A stretch of DNA of 64,000 nucleotides from M0108 sp963841065 (GCA_963841065.1 CAWJBI010000055.1:115979-179978), one strand, 5' to 3'; numbered from the stretch's first letter, positions 9,736-22,066 are shown. Made by a program: numbers and translations. The notes: generated by a model not told the origin, from the sequence alone.

Positions 9736-11075
9736 CAGCCCGTATCCTGGTCGTCGATGACGAAAGGATCGCCCTGCGTAACCTGGAGCATATCCTGACG
9801 CGCGAGGGCTATGAGGTCACCACTACCCAGAGCGGGGGCCAAGCCCTGAACTTGCTCGATGCCTGGCCCTTCGATCTGGTGCTGACGGATCTCAAGATGG
9901 ACAAGGTGGACGGCCTTGAGGTGCTGCGCCGCTGCAAGGCCAGGTACCCGGATATCGAAGTCATCCTCATCACCGCCTTTGCTACTCTGGAGACGGCGGT
10001 GCAGGCCATGAAGGAGGGGGCCTTCCACTATGTCGCTAAGCCCTTCCGGCTGGAGGAGGTGAGGAGGAGCGTCGCCGAGGCCCTGGAAAAGCGGCGCCTC
10101 AAGCGGGAAAACCAGGCCTTACGCGAACAGCTCGACGCTATCCAGGGCCGGGCCCGACTGGTGACGCGCGACGGCGCGATGCACAAGCTGCTCGACATGG
10201 CCCGTCAGATTGCTCCCACCGGCTGCAATGTCCTCCTCACCGGCGAATCCGGCACCGGCAAGGAAGTCCTGGCCCGCTATGTCCATGAATACGGCGCCCG
10301 CCCGAAGGGCCCCTACCTGGCTATCAACTGCGGCGCCTTCAACGAGGAACTGCTGGCCAACGAGCTCTTCGGCCACGAAAAGGGCGCCTTTACCGGCGCT
10401 GTCGGCAAGCAGGGCCTGATCGCGGCGGCGGATGGCGGCACTCTTTTCCTAGACGAAATCACCGAGATGACTCCAGCCATGCAGGCCAAGCTGCTGCGCG
10501 TCGTCCAGGAACACGAGGTCCTGCCCCTGGGCTCGATCCGGCCCATCAGGGTCGATGTCCGCTTCATCGCTGCCAGTAATCGCAACGTCAAGACCTGGGT
10601 CGCCGATGGGCGTTTTCGCCAGGACCTCTGGTTTCGCCTCAACGTCGTCAATCTCCACCTCCCGCCCCTGTCCGAGCGGCGTGAGGACATTCCCCTGCTC
10701 GCCCAGCACTTCCTCGCCCGCTCGGCGCCCCTCATGGGCAAGGAGATTCGGGACATCTCCGAGGAGGCCATGGCCCTGCTCAAGGCACATTTCTGGCCCG
10801 GCAACGTGCGGGAACTGGAGAACGTTATCGAGCGGGGTGCCGCGCTTTGTCATGGCGACCGCATCGAGGCCGCCCACCTCCCCGACGAATTGCGCCAGCT
10901 TAGCGTTCGCGCCTTCCGCCGCAAGGATGGCCAGGTCCCCACCTTGGAGGAGCAGGAACGCGACTACATTCTCTGGGTCCTTGACGAGGCTAACTGCAAC
11001 CAGACCCTCGCCGCCCAAATGCTGGGCATCGATCGCGTCTCCCTCTGGCGCAAGCTCAAGCGCTACAAAAACTGA
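9732..11075 (+). CDS. Sigma54-dependent response regulator, NtrC family
   Basis: 447-residue cytoplasmic activator. Domains: receiver (about 5-115, phospho-Asp in LVLTDLKM), AAA+ sigma54-interaction domain (about 140-370) with Walker A GESGTGKE and the sigma54-contacting GAFTGA loop, and a C-terminal Fis-type helix-turn-helix (NQTLAAQMLGIDRVSLWRKLKRY). It starts inside the stop of the kinase gene. The presence of GAFTGA means it should activate RpoN promoters; the nearest candidate is the one at 8065-8080 in front of the divergent SulP genes. It is paralogous to the regulator at 15884. Confidence 0.9.
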   Translation: MTARILVVDDERIALRNLEHILTREGYEVTTTQSGGQALNLLDAWPFDLVLTDLKMDKVDGLEVLRRCKARYPDIEVILITAFATLETAVQAMKEGAFHYVAKPFRLEEVRRSVAEALEKRRLKRENQALREQLDAIQGRARLVTRDGAMHKLLDMARQIAPTGCNVLLTGESGTGKEVLARYVHEYGARPKGPYLAINCGAFNEELLANELFGHEKGAFTGAVGKQGLIAAADGGTLFLDEITEMTPAMQAKLLRVVQEHEVLPLGSIRPIRVDVRFIAASNRNVKTWVADGRFRQDLWFRLNVVNLHLPPLSERREDIPLLAQHFLARSAPLMGKEIRDISEEAMALLKAHFWPGNVRELENVIERGAALCHGDRIEAAHLPDELRQLSVRAFRRKDGQVPTLEEQERDYILWVLDEANCNQTLAAQMLGIDRVSLWRKLKRYKN

Positions 11076-11382
11076 CGGCCTCGCCAAAAAACCATTCCTA
11101 GTCGAGCCTGGCCATGGCCGATCGGGACTACCGACAGGAGCAGCGGTATGGTCCACCGTGAGGTAGGCCACCCCAGCTTGCCGACCCGCCCCACCTATTT
11201 CTCCGTCAGGGCCCGGACTGGGATGCACCCCAGCAGTCTGGCAATTGCGCACTCTGTCCACCCGCCGCACTGGCAGCCAAGCCCTGGCCGAATCGCCGAT
11301 CCGGCCACGAGGGAAATAATTATTATTAGTTAAATCAGTGTCTTGATATGTAGTAATGCATCTGGCACGGGTCTTGTCGGGA
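11076..11382. other. Gap between response regulator and usp
   Basis: No credible coding sequence in this 307-base convergent gap. The last 70 bases are AT-rich. A plus-strand TGGCAC-N5-TTGT at about 11363 resembles a sigma54 element but points into the 3' end of the usp gene, so I do not call it a promoter. No hairpin with a T-run was found. Confidence 0.4.
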
Positions 11383-12219
11383 TCAACGCTTCCCGGGCAC
11401 GATCAGCACCGGGCATTGCGCCTGGCCCATGATGCGTTCGGAGACGCTGCCCAGCAGCAGGCGGCTTAGTCCGCCACGACCATGGCTGCCAACGACGATG
11501 AGGTCCGCCTGGCGATGGGTGGCGGTCTCGACCACCACCTGATCCGGGCGGCCTTCCGCCAGCAGGGCCTCGCTATCGATCCCAACCGCCTTCATGGCGG
11601 CCAAGGCCTGATCCAGCGCCGCTTGGGCCTCGGCCTTGCGTTCGGTGTTGTGGCCGCGGCTGGTGACGGAGACCAGGGTCACCGGGAGCTGGCAATCCCT
11701 GGCCAGATCCAGGACCACCTGCGTGGCGGCCTGGCCCTGGTCGGAGCCATCAATGGCGAGGAGGATGCGATGGCTCCACATGGCCGCGGCACGCGGCACC
11801 ATCAGCACGGGGCAGGGGGCCAGACCGGCGACATGAGCGGTGGCGTGGCCTACCATGAGGCGGGCCAGCCCACGCTTGCCGCGCCGGCCCAGCACGATCA
11901 GGTCGGGCTCCAGTTCCAGGGCGGTGTTGATGATTTCCTGATGGGGTTGGTCGCCATACACCAGTTGGGTAAGGCATGGAACCCCCTCGGTCTCGGCGGC
12001 GGTCACCACGGTGGCGAGGAGGGCCTGGGCCTCCCGTTCCATCTGCTCGCGCAGGCCATGGGTACCGAACCCCTCCAGATCCTGGGGGGAGAGGATGATG
12101 GTCATGACCGTGAGCCGGGCCCCGCACCGCTTGGCGAGGGCGATGGCAAGCCGTTGGGCCCCGGCGGAGAATTCCGAGCCATCGGTGGCGAAGAGCAGGC
12201 TATGCAGCTTGGTTCCCAT
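11383..12219 (-). CDS. Tandem universal stress protein (two UspA domains)
   Basis: 278-residue cytoplasmic protein with two UspA folds (about 5-145 and 150-278). The second has the classical nucleotide-binding pattern G-x2-G-x9-G-S (GSHGRGGLSRLLLGS). In the first the terminal position is His (GRRGKRGLARLMVGH), so only the C-terminal domain may bind ATP. It begins three bases after the stop of the TSUP permease and is the last gene of a minus-strand operon (Usp-like, small membrane protein, TSUP, UspA). A role in stress response or transporter modulation is inference from context. Confidence 0.88.
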   Translation of the reverse strand: MGTKLHSLLFATDGSEFSAGAQRLAIALAKRCGARLTVMTIILSPQDLEGFGTHGLREQMEREAQALLATVVTAAETEGVPCLTQLVYGDQPHQEIINTALELEPDLIVLGRRGKRGLARLMVGHATAHVAGLAPCPVLMVPRAAAMWSHRILLAIDGSDQGQAATQVVLDLARDCQLPVTLVSVTSRGHNTERKAEAQAALDQALAAMKAVGIDSEALLAEGRPDQVVVETATHRQADLIVVGSHGRGGLSRLLLGSVSERIMGQAQCPVLIVPGKR

Positions 12220-12222
12220 GAT

Positions 12223-13284
12223 TCAGCTCCTTTGGGCCAGGCGGTGGGCCGCCATGCCCTTGATCAGGGCGATGATGATGGCGATGCCACCCACCGCCAT
12301 GGCCAGTACCAGGGTAGCGTCTCCCAACAGCTTCAGGTAGGCGATGGTGGCGTCCTGGATGGGCGCGATCAGTTCCAGCTTGGAGAGATACCCCGGCACA
12401 TAGAAGAAGCGCGAAAACAGCACGATGACCATGATGAGACCCATGACCAGCTTAACCACGGAGTCCTTGACGTAAGTCGTGCCGATCGCGCCGATCTGGA
12501 CGCCGAACAGGGAGCCGGCCAAAATGATCATGGCCAGGCGGATGTCCACGACCCCGTCCAGGGCATAGAGGATGGTGCCCCCAAGACCCATGACAAAGGC
12601 GATAACCAGTTCGGTGGCGGTTGCCATCAGGGCTGGGGCCCCCAGCACATAGATCATGGCGGGGACACCGATGAAACCACCCACGGCAATGGTGGCGGCC
12701 AACATGCCGGTGGCGAAGCCGAGGGGCACGATGAAGAGCAGGGATACCTGGGCCTTGATGCTGGGGAAGAACACCATGGTCCCGGGGATGCGCACGGATT
12801 GGACCCAGCGCGCCAGCCGGGTGGTTTCCTGGGGCACGGCGGCCCCCGTCGTCTTTTCCTGCTGGAACATCTGGTAGGCATCCCGCAGCACGAAGAGGCC
12901 AACCACGGCCAGCACGACCACGAAGACCACCGAGACATAGAGGCTGGTCCCAACGTCGCCAAAACTGTGCTTGACGCCGGTCATGACCTGCTTGCCGACG
13001 AGCATCCCCAGTTCGGCGAAGAGGCCCATGATGAGGCCCAGCTTGACGTCCACCTGCCCGTACTTGTGGCGCTTCATGGCGCCCACCAGGGACTTGGGGA
13101 ATTTGTGGCAGATATTCGATGCCACCGCCACGATGCCGGGCACGCCCAGGGTCATCATGGCCGGGGTCAGCACAAAGGCCCCGCCGGAACCGATGAAGCC
13201 CGAGACCATGCCGCCCACGAAGCCCACCACGAAGAGGGCCAGGGTGGTATAGAGGTTGAGTTCGATAAAGAGACTGCTTTCCAC
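12223..13284 (-). CDS. TSUP family (TauE/SafE) permease
   Basis: 353-residue polytopic inner-membrane protein of the sulfite exporter TauE/SafE family. It has the typical glycine-rich first helices (VGFVGGMVSGFIGSGGAFVLTPAMM) repeated in the second half (ATGMLAATIAVGGFIGVPAMIYVLGAPALMA) and about nine predicted helices. Family members move sulfite, sulfoacetate or related organosulfur anions, mostly outward; the substrate here is unknown. It sits between a small membrane protein and a tandem Usp gene, divergent from the second sigma54 two-component system, which suggests induction by that system. Confidence 0.87.
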   Translation of the reverse strand: MESSLFIELNLYTTLALFVVGFVGGMVSGFIGSGGAFVLTPAMMTLGVPGIVAVASNICHKFPKSLVGAMKRHKYGQVDVKLGLIMGLFAELGMLVGKQVMTGVKHSFGDVGTSLYVSVVFVVVLAVVGLFVLRDAYQMFQQEKTTGAAVPQETTRLARWVQSVRIPGTMVFFPSIKAQVSLLFIVPLGFATGMLAATIAVGGFIGVPAMIYVLGAPALMATATELVIAFVMGLGGTILYALDGVVDIRLAMIILAGSLFGVQIGAIGTTYVKDSVVKLVMGLIMVIVLFSRFFYVPGYLSKLELIAPIQDATIAYLKLLGDATLVLAMAVGGIAIIIALIKGMAAHRLAQRS

Positions 13285-13301
13285 TGCTTACGACTCCCTG
13301 C

Positions 13302-13550
13302 TCACTGTTTGCCACCAGACTTGGCCGCCCGTAGTCCCAGGAGCTCCCAGAAGAGTCCGGTGAAGGCGCCATGAAAATAGGAGAAGATGAAGGCCACCAC
13401 TACCGGGATCAGGAACAAGGCCTTGTGATCCTTGGTTTGCTCGGCCCAGGCGACGAACTGGTCGGCGTATAGGAAGAGCAAGCTATAAAGCAATAGACTG
13501 GCACTGCCATAAAATAGCGTGGCGGCAAGGGGTTTTTTGGAAGGGGACAT
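13302..13550 (-). CDS. Small two-helix membrane protein
   Basis: 82-residue protein starting MSPSKKPLAATLFYG at the ATG ending at 13550. Two hydrophobic segments (about 9-30 and 44-65) separated by a short charged stretch (AEQTKDHKA) suggest a small integral membrane protein. It lies 17 bp upstream of the TSUP permease on the same strand, so it may be an accessory subunit. I recognise no named family. The longer frame reading into it from 14096 is a frame shared with the broken gene upstream, not a true N-terminus. Confidence 0.65.
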   Translation of the reverse strand: MSPSKKPLAATLFYGSASLLLYSLLFLYADQFVAWAEQTKDHKALFLIPVVVAFIFSYFHGAFTGLFWELLGLRAAKSGGKQ

Positions 13551-13558
13551 CAAGTACC

Positions 13559-14133
13559 TCAGGGTCGGAAGCGTTGAGAAGGTAGGGACGAAATAGGTGG
13601 CTGTTGGGCGGTGATGGGGTCCGGCGATGGGCATCCGGGATTGCCAACCAGGACCACCGGTACCGGCGAGGGGCCCGCGAAGAGGCTGCGTTTGCCGGCT
13701 ACCAGGCAGCGCACGGGGTCGTCTGGGGTTCCGGAGATCGCGAAGAGCAGGCGGGAGTGACGAGCCAGCGCTCGCAGTACGGTGCGCCGATTGACGGCGC
13801 TCCAGTGCCTCGGCCTCCCGGACGATGCCCTCGAGCAGGGTTCGATGTTGGGAAAGTTGCTCGTGCAAGCCCAGGGGGTCGGTGGTCAGCAGCAGCAGAT
13901 CGGCCTGGAGGCGGTGGCAGGACCTAGCCGCGTAGTTCAGGACGGGGGTGGGCAAGGTGGCGCCGACGCCCAGGGCGATCAGCCGCCGGCCCTGACCTAG
14001 GGGCGCAGGGGCGGGCGCGACCGGACCAAAACGCAAGGCGGCTTCCATGCGATAGCGGCCGCTGACCTCGCCGGCATTGGCCATGCTCAAGGGCATTGAA
14101 GGCTTGCTTGATCTGGTCGGTAAGGCTGGCCAT
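13559..14133 (-). CDS. Usp-like protein, frameshifted
   Basis: Read across three frames, about 190 residues can be followed. They start at ATG 14133 (MASLTDQIKQAFNALE), continue as RRLIALGVGATLPTPVLNYAARSC then QADLLLLTTDP, and finish as AVNRRTVLRALARHSRLL...VLVGNPGCPSP with a stop at 13559-13561. The beta-strand, helix, beta-strand opening (LIALGVG then LLLLTTD) and the VPVVLVGNPG ending resemble a divergent universal stress protein fold. Indels near 14090 and 13800 are required, probably sequence error. It is the first gene of the minus-strand TSUP operon. Function unknown; the Usp assignment is tentative. Confidence 0.45.
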
Positions 14134-14198
14134 GAGCAACTCCGGTGGCGGTAGCTAACCCGATGGGCGATTTGGATTCAGCTCTAGATGCTCAATTA

Positions 14199-14215
14199 TG
14201 CAAATCGCCGTGCCG
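14199..14215 (-). promoter_or_regulatory. Possible sigma54 promoter with one extra spacer base
   Basis: The minus strand reads CGGCACGGCGATTTGCA. It has GGCACG and TTTGC but 11 rather than 10 bases between GG and GC. It lies 66 bp before the start of the Usp-like/TSUP operon and next to a sigma54-activator system, the same layout as at 8065-8080. Given the many one-base errors in this window, an inserted base is possible; otherwise the spacing would weaken it. Confidence 0.3.
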
Positions 14216-14393
14216 ATAATTGAATGATGTTTAATTCATTGATAATACATATGTTTAGTCAGATGGGCAAGGCCTCGGCGAGAGTTTCGATTCAGAAACT
14301 CGATGCCGCGCTATCGATTTATCTGCTTGATTGACTTAAGATAAATATTTGACGTTTAATCCGCGCAACAGCGTTTCACTTTTGAAACCCATC

Positions 14394-15883
14394 ATGCCCA
14401 GCATTCTCGGCAAGATCATCCTGGCCTACCTGGCGCTGGCCCTTGGCGTGGCTGGCTTCGTCCTCTTCACCTCCGCCGACCTGAGTTACCTGGAGTCACG
14501 GGTCCGGGAGGCGGTGGCCATCACCGCCTTCCAGGACGATGCCCAGGAGATGCGCCGGCATGAGAAGAACTTCTTGCTCTACCATGCCCCCGGTGAGTTG
14601 GCCGCGGCCCGCGGCTTGGCCGAGGGTCTGGCGGGCCGCGTCGCCAGCGATGGCGAGGTCCTGGCCAGGGTCCTCCCCGGCGAGGAGTTGGCGGCCATGA
14701 GCGCGGCCATTTCGGCTTACCGGCGCCTGCTCGAACCTCCCGACCTGGACCCCAGCAGCACCAACGCGGCCAGGGTGCGTGAGGCGGGTCACGCCATCTC
14801 CGAGGCCAGCGACCGACTGGCGGAACGTGAGCGAGGCCTGCTCATCGAGACCCTGAGACAGTCCCGCCATGCCTTGATCTGGACCCTGGGCATGGTCGCC
14901 CTGCTGGCCCTGGCGGGCGGTCAGCTCCTCTGGAGCGCTGTCGGTCGCCCCCTGCGGCGCCTCGAGGCCCAACTCAAGCCCTTGGCGGAGGGCCGGTTCC
15001 AGGCCTTCGCCGAGGTCTCGCGCGACCGGGAGATCGTCTCCTTCACCGCCGCCCTGAATCGGATGCTGGAGGAGCTGGAGTCGCGCCGCCGTCAGGTCCT
15101 GCACGCCCAGAGGCTGGCGGCCCTGGGCACCCTGGCCTCCGGCGTCGCCCATGAACTCAACAACCCCCTGGGCAATATCTCCGGGGCGTGCCAGATCCTG
15201 CTGGAGGAGCTGGCGGGACTAGCCCGGGTTGTCGCGGGAGGCGCGCGCGGATCTGCGCGGTTGGCTGACCCAGATCGACGACGAGACCGAGCGCGCCCGT
15301 CGCATCGTGCTGAACCTGCTGGACTACAGCCGCAAGCCCGGACGCGCGGATCTGACCTCTCACCTGGGGGCTACCCTCGACCGGTCTTTGCTCCTCTTGG
15401 GGCAGCGCTTGCCGGCGGGAGACACCGTGAGCCGCGATATCCCCTCGGGCCTCTGGGTCCGCATGGACCCTCAGCGCCTGCAACAGGTGTTCGTTAACCT
15501 GATCCAGAACGCCCTGGACGCGGGGGCCCGTCAGGTCAGGGTCAGGGCCAGGCTGGCGAGGGCCGGGGATTGGCCGCCCGCCGGCGCCGCCCTGGTGGTG
15601 GGCGAGGGATTTGGGCCCCGAGGTGGGCGCGGCGGAGCGCGGGGAGCCGGTTTGAGCCCGGCGTCTTGATCAGGGTCGCGGATGATGGGCCCGGCATTCC
15701 ACCCGACCGTATTGACCGCATCCTCGACCCCTTCTACACCTCCCACCAACCCGGCGAAGGGACGGGGCTGGGACTCTATATCGTCAGTGAAATCATCCGC
15801 GAACAGGGAGGTGCCATCGCGGTGTCCAGCCCCCCGCAAGGCGGCGCCTGTTTCGCCCTCCTGCTGGCCGGTGGAGACGCCCC

Positions 15884-15887
<4 letters not shown>
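14394..15887 (+). CDS. Membrane sensor histidine kinase, frameshifted
   Basis: Paralogue of the kinase at 8272, about 497 codons from ATG 14394 (MPSILGKIILAYLALAL). It has TM1, an extracytoplasmic helical domain with the MRRHEKNFLLY motif, TM2 (about 165-185), HAMP, HisKA (GVAHELNNPLGNI), then HATPase_c with N box (NLIQNALDAG), G1 (DDGPGIP) and G2 (GTGLGLYIV). The first frame is lost near 15215 and the next near 15600; homology resumes immediately each time, so indel errors are likely. The final frame stops at 15887, overlapping the GTG start of the response regulator (GTGA). It is divergent from the Usp-like/TSUP/UspA operon. Confidence 0.8.
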
Positions 15888-17251
<1,364 letters not shown>

Positions 17252-17517
17252 GGAGGTAGGGCGGGCGTGGCCTGTCCGATAACCGCCAGGAGCGGCTTCA
17301 GCCCGCATCTGGGTTAGGGATACCTCACCAAACCGATCATTCAGCCCCGCCCCCGCCGAGCCAGTCCCGGAGGTCGCCCCGCAAGCCCATGGTTTGGTAA
17401 CTGGCCAGAACTCTTGTTGGTCTTTTTGAATAAGAATGATAAGTCAGTGACTTGACCTGGATTAAACCGTCCAGCAAACTGTCCAGACTAATTTTTGAAC
17501 CGGGTGGTAGGGTAAAG

Positions 17518-18722
17518 ATGGCGGACATCGGGGTATTTCAGCCCCTCTTTCCCGAAGAACGGCTCCTGGGCCCCCTGCTGGATCTGGCGGCGGGTCTCTT
17601 GGCACAAAGCCACCGTCTGGCGGCCTTTGCCGGCCAGCCCTTGGCGCTGGCCTTGGCGCCACGTCTGCGCGCCATGAATTCCTATTACACCAACAAGATC
17701 GAGGGGCAGCACACACGGCCCCTGGATATCGATCGGGCCCTCGCCAATCAATACGACGCCGATGCCCAACAGGCGCGCAAGCAACGGCTGGCGGTGGCCC
17801 ATATGGCGGCGGAGTCGGACCTGGAGGCCCGCGTGGCGGGCCTGGCGCGGGCGGAGCTCTTTGCGCCAACCCTGATCAGCACAATCCATGCCGACTTGTA
17901 CCAACGGCTGCCGGAGGCGGATCGGGTCACGGACGAGGGCGACGACCGGGTCGAGCCTGGGGTGTGGCGCTCCCGGCCAGTGACCGCGGGGCGCCATCTG
18001 GCGCCACCGCCAGAGGCGGTGCCCGCCCTGTTGACGGCCTGGGGGCGACGCTATGGGGAGCTTCCAGGTCTGGAACAGGCCCTGATTGGCCTGGCTTGCG
18101 CCCATCACCGCCTGTTGTGGATCCATCCCTTTCGGGATGGCAATGGTCGCGCGGCGCGTCTTCATGCTCATCTGGTGCTCCATGCCCTGGGCCTGACCCA
18201 AGGCCTCTGGTCGCCGATGCGCGGACTGGCGCGTAACCAGGAGACGTATTACGCCCGGCTCAATAATGCCGATATGGCCCGCAGGCATGACCATGACGGG
18301 CGGGGCCCCCTGTCTCAAGAGGAGCTTGTGGCCTTCGCGGCCTTTTTTCTGGAGATTGCCCTCGACCAGGCGAGCTTCATGGCGGGTCGGCTGGATCTGA
18401 TCGGGTTGCGGGAGCGTCTGGCGGATTTGCTGACCTGGCTGGCGGCCCACCCCTGGCGAATGGGCGGTGAGAAGTCACTCATCCGCCTGGAGGCGTTGGA
18501 GGCGGTGCATTACCTGGCCGTGGCGGGACCCCTGGCGCGCGGCCGCTTCATGGCCATGACCGGTTTGCCGGAGCGAACCGCGCGCCGGCTACTGGCGAGC
18601 CTGCTCGACTGGGGGCTCCTGGTTTCGTCGAGCAGCCGCGCATCGGTAGCCTTTGCCTTGCCCCTGGCCTCCCTGCGTTTTCTCTTTCCCCGCCTCTGGC
18701 CGGAAGCCGAGGTGGATGCGGT

Positions 18723-18726
<4 letters not shown>
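17518..18726 (+). CDS. Fic domain protein (class II, N-terminal inhibitory helix)
   Basis: 402-residue Fic enzyme. The catalytic core HPFRDGNGRAAR (about residues 203-214) fits HxFx(D/E)GNGRxxR, so it should be active in transferring AMP or a related group to a protein hydroxyl. An N-terminal TNKIEG (about 60-65) fits the (S/T)xxxE(G/N) inhibitory motif, whose Glu blocks the ATP site. The C-terminal 90 residues form a winged-helix-like region (FMAMTGLPERTARRLLASLLDWGLL), common in stand-alone Fic proteins. I chose ATG 17518 with a purine-rich GGTAGGGTAAAG before it; the frame is open to 17452. No partner antitoxin gene is adjacent. Target unknown. Confidence 0.85.
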
Positions 18727-19943
<1,217 letters not shown>

Positions 19944-20074
19944 GGGGGCTCCCGCCAAAGGTCGCAAATTCGCAAAAGGGCGCAGTATATAGCGGCATCC
20001 GGACGGACGTAATGCTTGTTACGGAGCGCAAAGTGCACCCTCGGTGGCCCTGGACTGATAACCGGCCCCTCTTG

Positions 20075-20099
20075 CCCCTCTCCCCTCGTGGGAGAGGGG
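20075..20099. repeat. CT-rich palindrome between argG and hydrolase
   Basis: A perfect 10-bp inverted repeat (CCCCTCTCCC and GGGAGAGGGG) with a 5-base loop, followed by another GGGGAGAGGGGAGAG stretch. Palindromes of this CT/AG type are common dispersed intergenic repeats in GC-rich proteobacteria. It lies upstream of argG and downstream of the hydrolase gene, both on the minus strand, and might also fold in the transcript. No T-run follows. Confidence 0.5.
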
Positions 20100-20151
20100 T
20101 TGGGGAGAGGGGAGAGTCCCGCGACAACCTGACGTTATTTGGAATCGTCGC

Positions 20152-20985
20152 TCATCTGCCGCCCAGGACCATTGGCCCTTGCCCTGCCAGGGGCTCGCCC
20201 AAGAAGTCGGCGATGGTAGCGGCAAAGGCCTCCGGTTGGTCGGCATGGACCCAATGCCCGGCCCCGGGGATGACGACGAGTTCGGCGCGGGGGAAGAGGC
20301 CGCGGAAGAGCGGCAGTTGGGCCGCGGCGACATAGTCCGAATCGCCCCCATGGATGAAGGCGGTGGGGCCCGGGAACTGGCGTCCCTGGGCGTCGGGGAA
20401 GCCGGCCAGCCCGAGCATGGCCCCCGGCAGGGCGGCGAGGTTGATACGCCAGCCCCAGCCGGCCTCGGTCTTGCGCAGATTCTGGAGCAGAAAGCCGCGC
20501 ATCATGGCCTCCGGAATGGCCGCGACCAGGCGGGCGTCGGCGTCCCGCCGGGACGCGAGGGTCCGCAAGTCCAGCCCTTGCAGGGCCGCGATCAGGCGCC
20601 GGAAGCGGGCCGGGTAGGTCACCGGGGCTATGTCCACCACCGCCAGGGCCGCGACCCGCTCCGGCCAGTTCAGGGCCAGCCACATGGCAACCTTGCCGCC
20701 CAAGCTGTGGCCTACCAGGGCGGCGCGGGCGATGCCGAGCTGGTCGAGCAGGCCGATGAGATCCTCGGCCATGGCCTCGTAGCTCAGGATAGGGTCATGA
20801 GGTGACTGGCCATGATTACGGAGATCCGGGACGATGAGGCGCCGGTCCGCCCCCAGAAGCGCGTGTAGCCGCCCGACGATGGGGTGCCAGTTGACGGCGG
20901 AGCCGAAAAGGCCATGGATCAAGAGGATGGGTGTGGCCGGGGAGGCCGGGTCGCCGTAGCTGCGTCGGAAGAGGGGCAGGGACAA
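20152..20985 (-). CDS. Alpha/beta hydrolase, YbfF-like esterase
   Basis: 277-residue cytoplasmic alpha/beta hydrolase. Features are the oxyanion motif HGLFGSAVNW, the YbfF-type DLRNHGQSPH, the nucleophile elbow GHSLGGK (Ser near residue 94), a late acid in HGGDSDYV and the catalytic His in GAGHWVHAD. YbfF-like enzymes hydrolyse short-chain acyl esters including acyl-CoA in vitro; the physiological substrate here is unknown. The start appears to be TTG at 20985 without a clear ribosome-binding site, so the exact N-terminus is uncertain. Confidence 0.85.
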   Translation of the reverse strand: MSLPLFRRSYGDPASPATPILLIHGLFGSAVNWHPIVGRLHALLGADRRLIVPDLRNHGQSPHDPILSYEAMAEDLIGLLDQLGIARAALVGHSLGGKVAMWLALNWPERVAALAVVDIAPVTYPARFRRLIAALQGLDLRTLASRRDADARLVAAIPEAMMRGFLLQNLRKTEAGWGWRINLAALPGAMLGLAGFPDAQGRQFPGPTAFIHGGDSDYVAAAQLPLFRGLFPRAELVVIPGAGHWVHADQPEAFAATIADFLGEPLAGQGPMVLGGR

Positions 20986-21114
20986 GGGTGAAGGGCGCGT
21001 TGGGGGGTGCTTGGCTTGGAGGCGAGGCTCAAGGCGGTAAAAGGTGTACCCGCCAAGGTAAGGCCCGGAATGCCTCCGGGCCTTGCTACTCAGTGGCTTA
21101 TCATCGCGACGGGA

Positions 21115-21696
21115 TCAGGCGGCGTAATTGGCGGCGACAAAGTCCCAGTTGACGATCTGCCACATGGTCTCCAGGTATTTGGGCCGGGCGTTGCGGTAGT
21201 CGATGTAGTAGGCGTGCTCCCAGACATCCAGGGTCAGCAGGGCCTGCTTGCCCGAGGTCATGGGGGTGCCGGCGTTGGAGGTGTTGAAGATCTCCAGGGA
21301 GCCGTCGGCATTCTTGACCAGCCAGGTCCAGCCAGAGCCGAAGTTGGTGGCGCCGGACTGGTTGAACTGCTTCTTGAACTCCTCGAAGGAGCCGAACTTG
21401 GCATCGATGGCCGCGGCCAGGGCGCCCGTGGGCGCGCCACCGCCGTTGGGGCTCAGGCAATTCCAGTAAAAGGTATGATTCCAGACCTGAGCGGCATTGT
21501 TGAAGACGCCGCCGGAGGACTTCATGATGATGTCTTCCAGGCTCATGGCCTCGAACTCGGTGCCCGGGATCAGGTTGTTGAGGTTGGTGACATAGGTCTG
21601 GTGATGCTTGCCGTAGTGGTACTCCAGGGTCTCCTGGGAGAGGGTGGGCGCCAGGGCATCCAGGGCGTAGGGGAGGGCGGGCAGTTCATGTTTCAC
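21115..21696 (-). CDS. sodB: Iron superoxide dismutase
   Basis: 193-residue cytoplasmic Fe-type superoxide dismutase converting superoxide to oxygen and peroxide. Metal ligands are visible: His in YHYGKHH, His in NHTFYWNCL, and Asp/His in DVWEHAYYIDY. AAQVWNHTFYWNCLSPNGGG and FNQSGATNFGSGWTWLV point to the iron rather than the manganese form. Start chosen at GTG 21696 (VKHELPALPY), which has GAGG about 9 bases upstream and fits the family length. A TTG at 21711 would give five extra residues. Confidence 0.93.
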   Translation of the reverse strand: MKHELPALPYALDALAPTLSQETLEYHYGKHHQTYVTNLNNLIPGTEFEAMSLEDIIMKSSGGVFNNAAQVWNHTFYWNCLSPNGGGAPTGALAAAIDAKFGSFEEFKKQFNQSGATNFGSGWTWLVKNADGSLEIFNTSNAGTPMTSGKQALLTLDVWEHAYYIDYRNARPKYLETMWQIVNWDFVAANYAA

Positions 21697-22066
21697 GGGC
21701 AAATTCCTCAAGTCGCGGGTTTGGATCAGAAAGGCTGGTTACCGGACGCAAGATAGGCCCCACCGGGACAAAGCTCAAGCTCCAGCTTGGAATTCCCCCT
21801 GGATTCTGAAGCCAGGTCCCAGAGAGACCGGCATTCCCGATTGGTGCGGATCGGTCCACAGCTTGCTATTCCATCGGTCTGACGCATAATTGGAACCCTG
21901 ATTTGGGCCTAAATTTGATGAAGATCCAGGGACCCAGATCCAGCGCGCTCCCGGGTGTCAGCCCCAGCGCTCATCCCAGGGCCAGCCGTCTGGTGGACCG
22001 CTCGACTGTCATTCCTTCGCCCACCCTCCACCCAAGACTGACAACCCCCATCACCCTGACACCCCG
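21697..22066. other. Divergent gap between sodB and the oxygenase gene
   Basis: About 370 bases with no credible open frame. It must hold the promoters of both divergent genes. A CATAAT at about 21886 is a candidate -10 element for the plus strand, but I see no convincing paired -35 and no clear operator. Confidence 0.35.

Noticed and set aside
11362..11377. TGGCAC-N5-TTGT as a sigma54 promoter on the plus strand
   Set aside because: It has GT instead of GC at -12 and would transcribe antisense into the usp gene with no plus-strand gene following.
11482..13374. 630-residue plus-strand open frame opposite usp and TSUP
   Set aside because: It is rich in Gly, His, Gln and Asp with no domain, and lies antisense to two clearly recognised genes; it is a GC-rich shadow frame.
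17337..17528. 63-residue minus-strand frame upstream of the Fic gene
   Set aside because: No family resemblance, no ribosome-binding site and a low-complexity end; it lies in the likely promoter region of fic.
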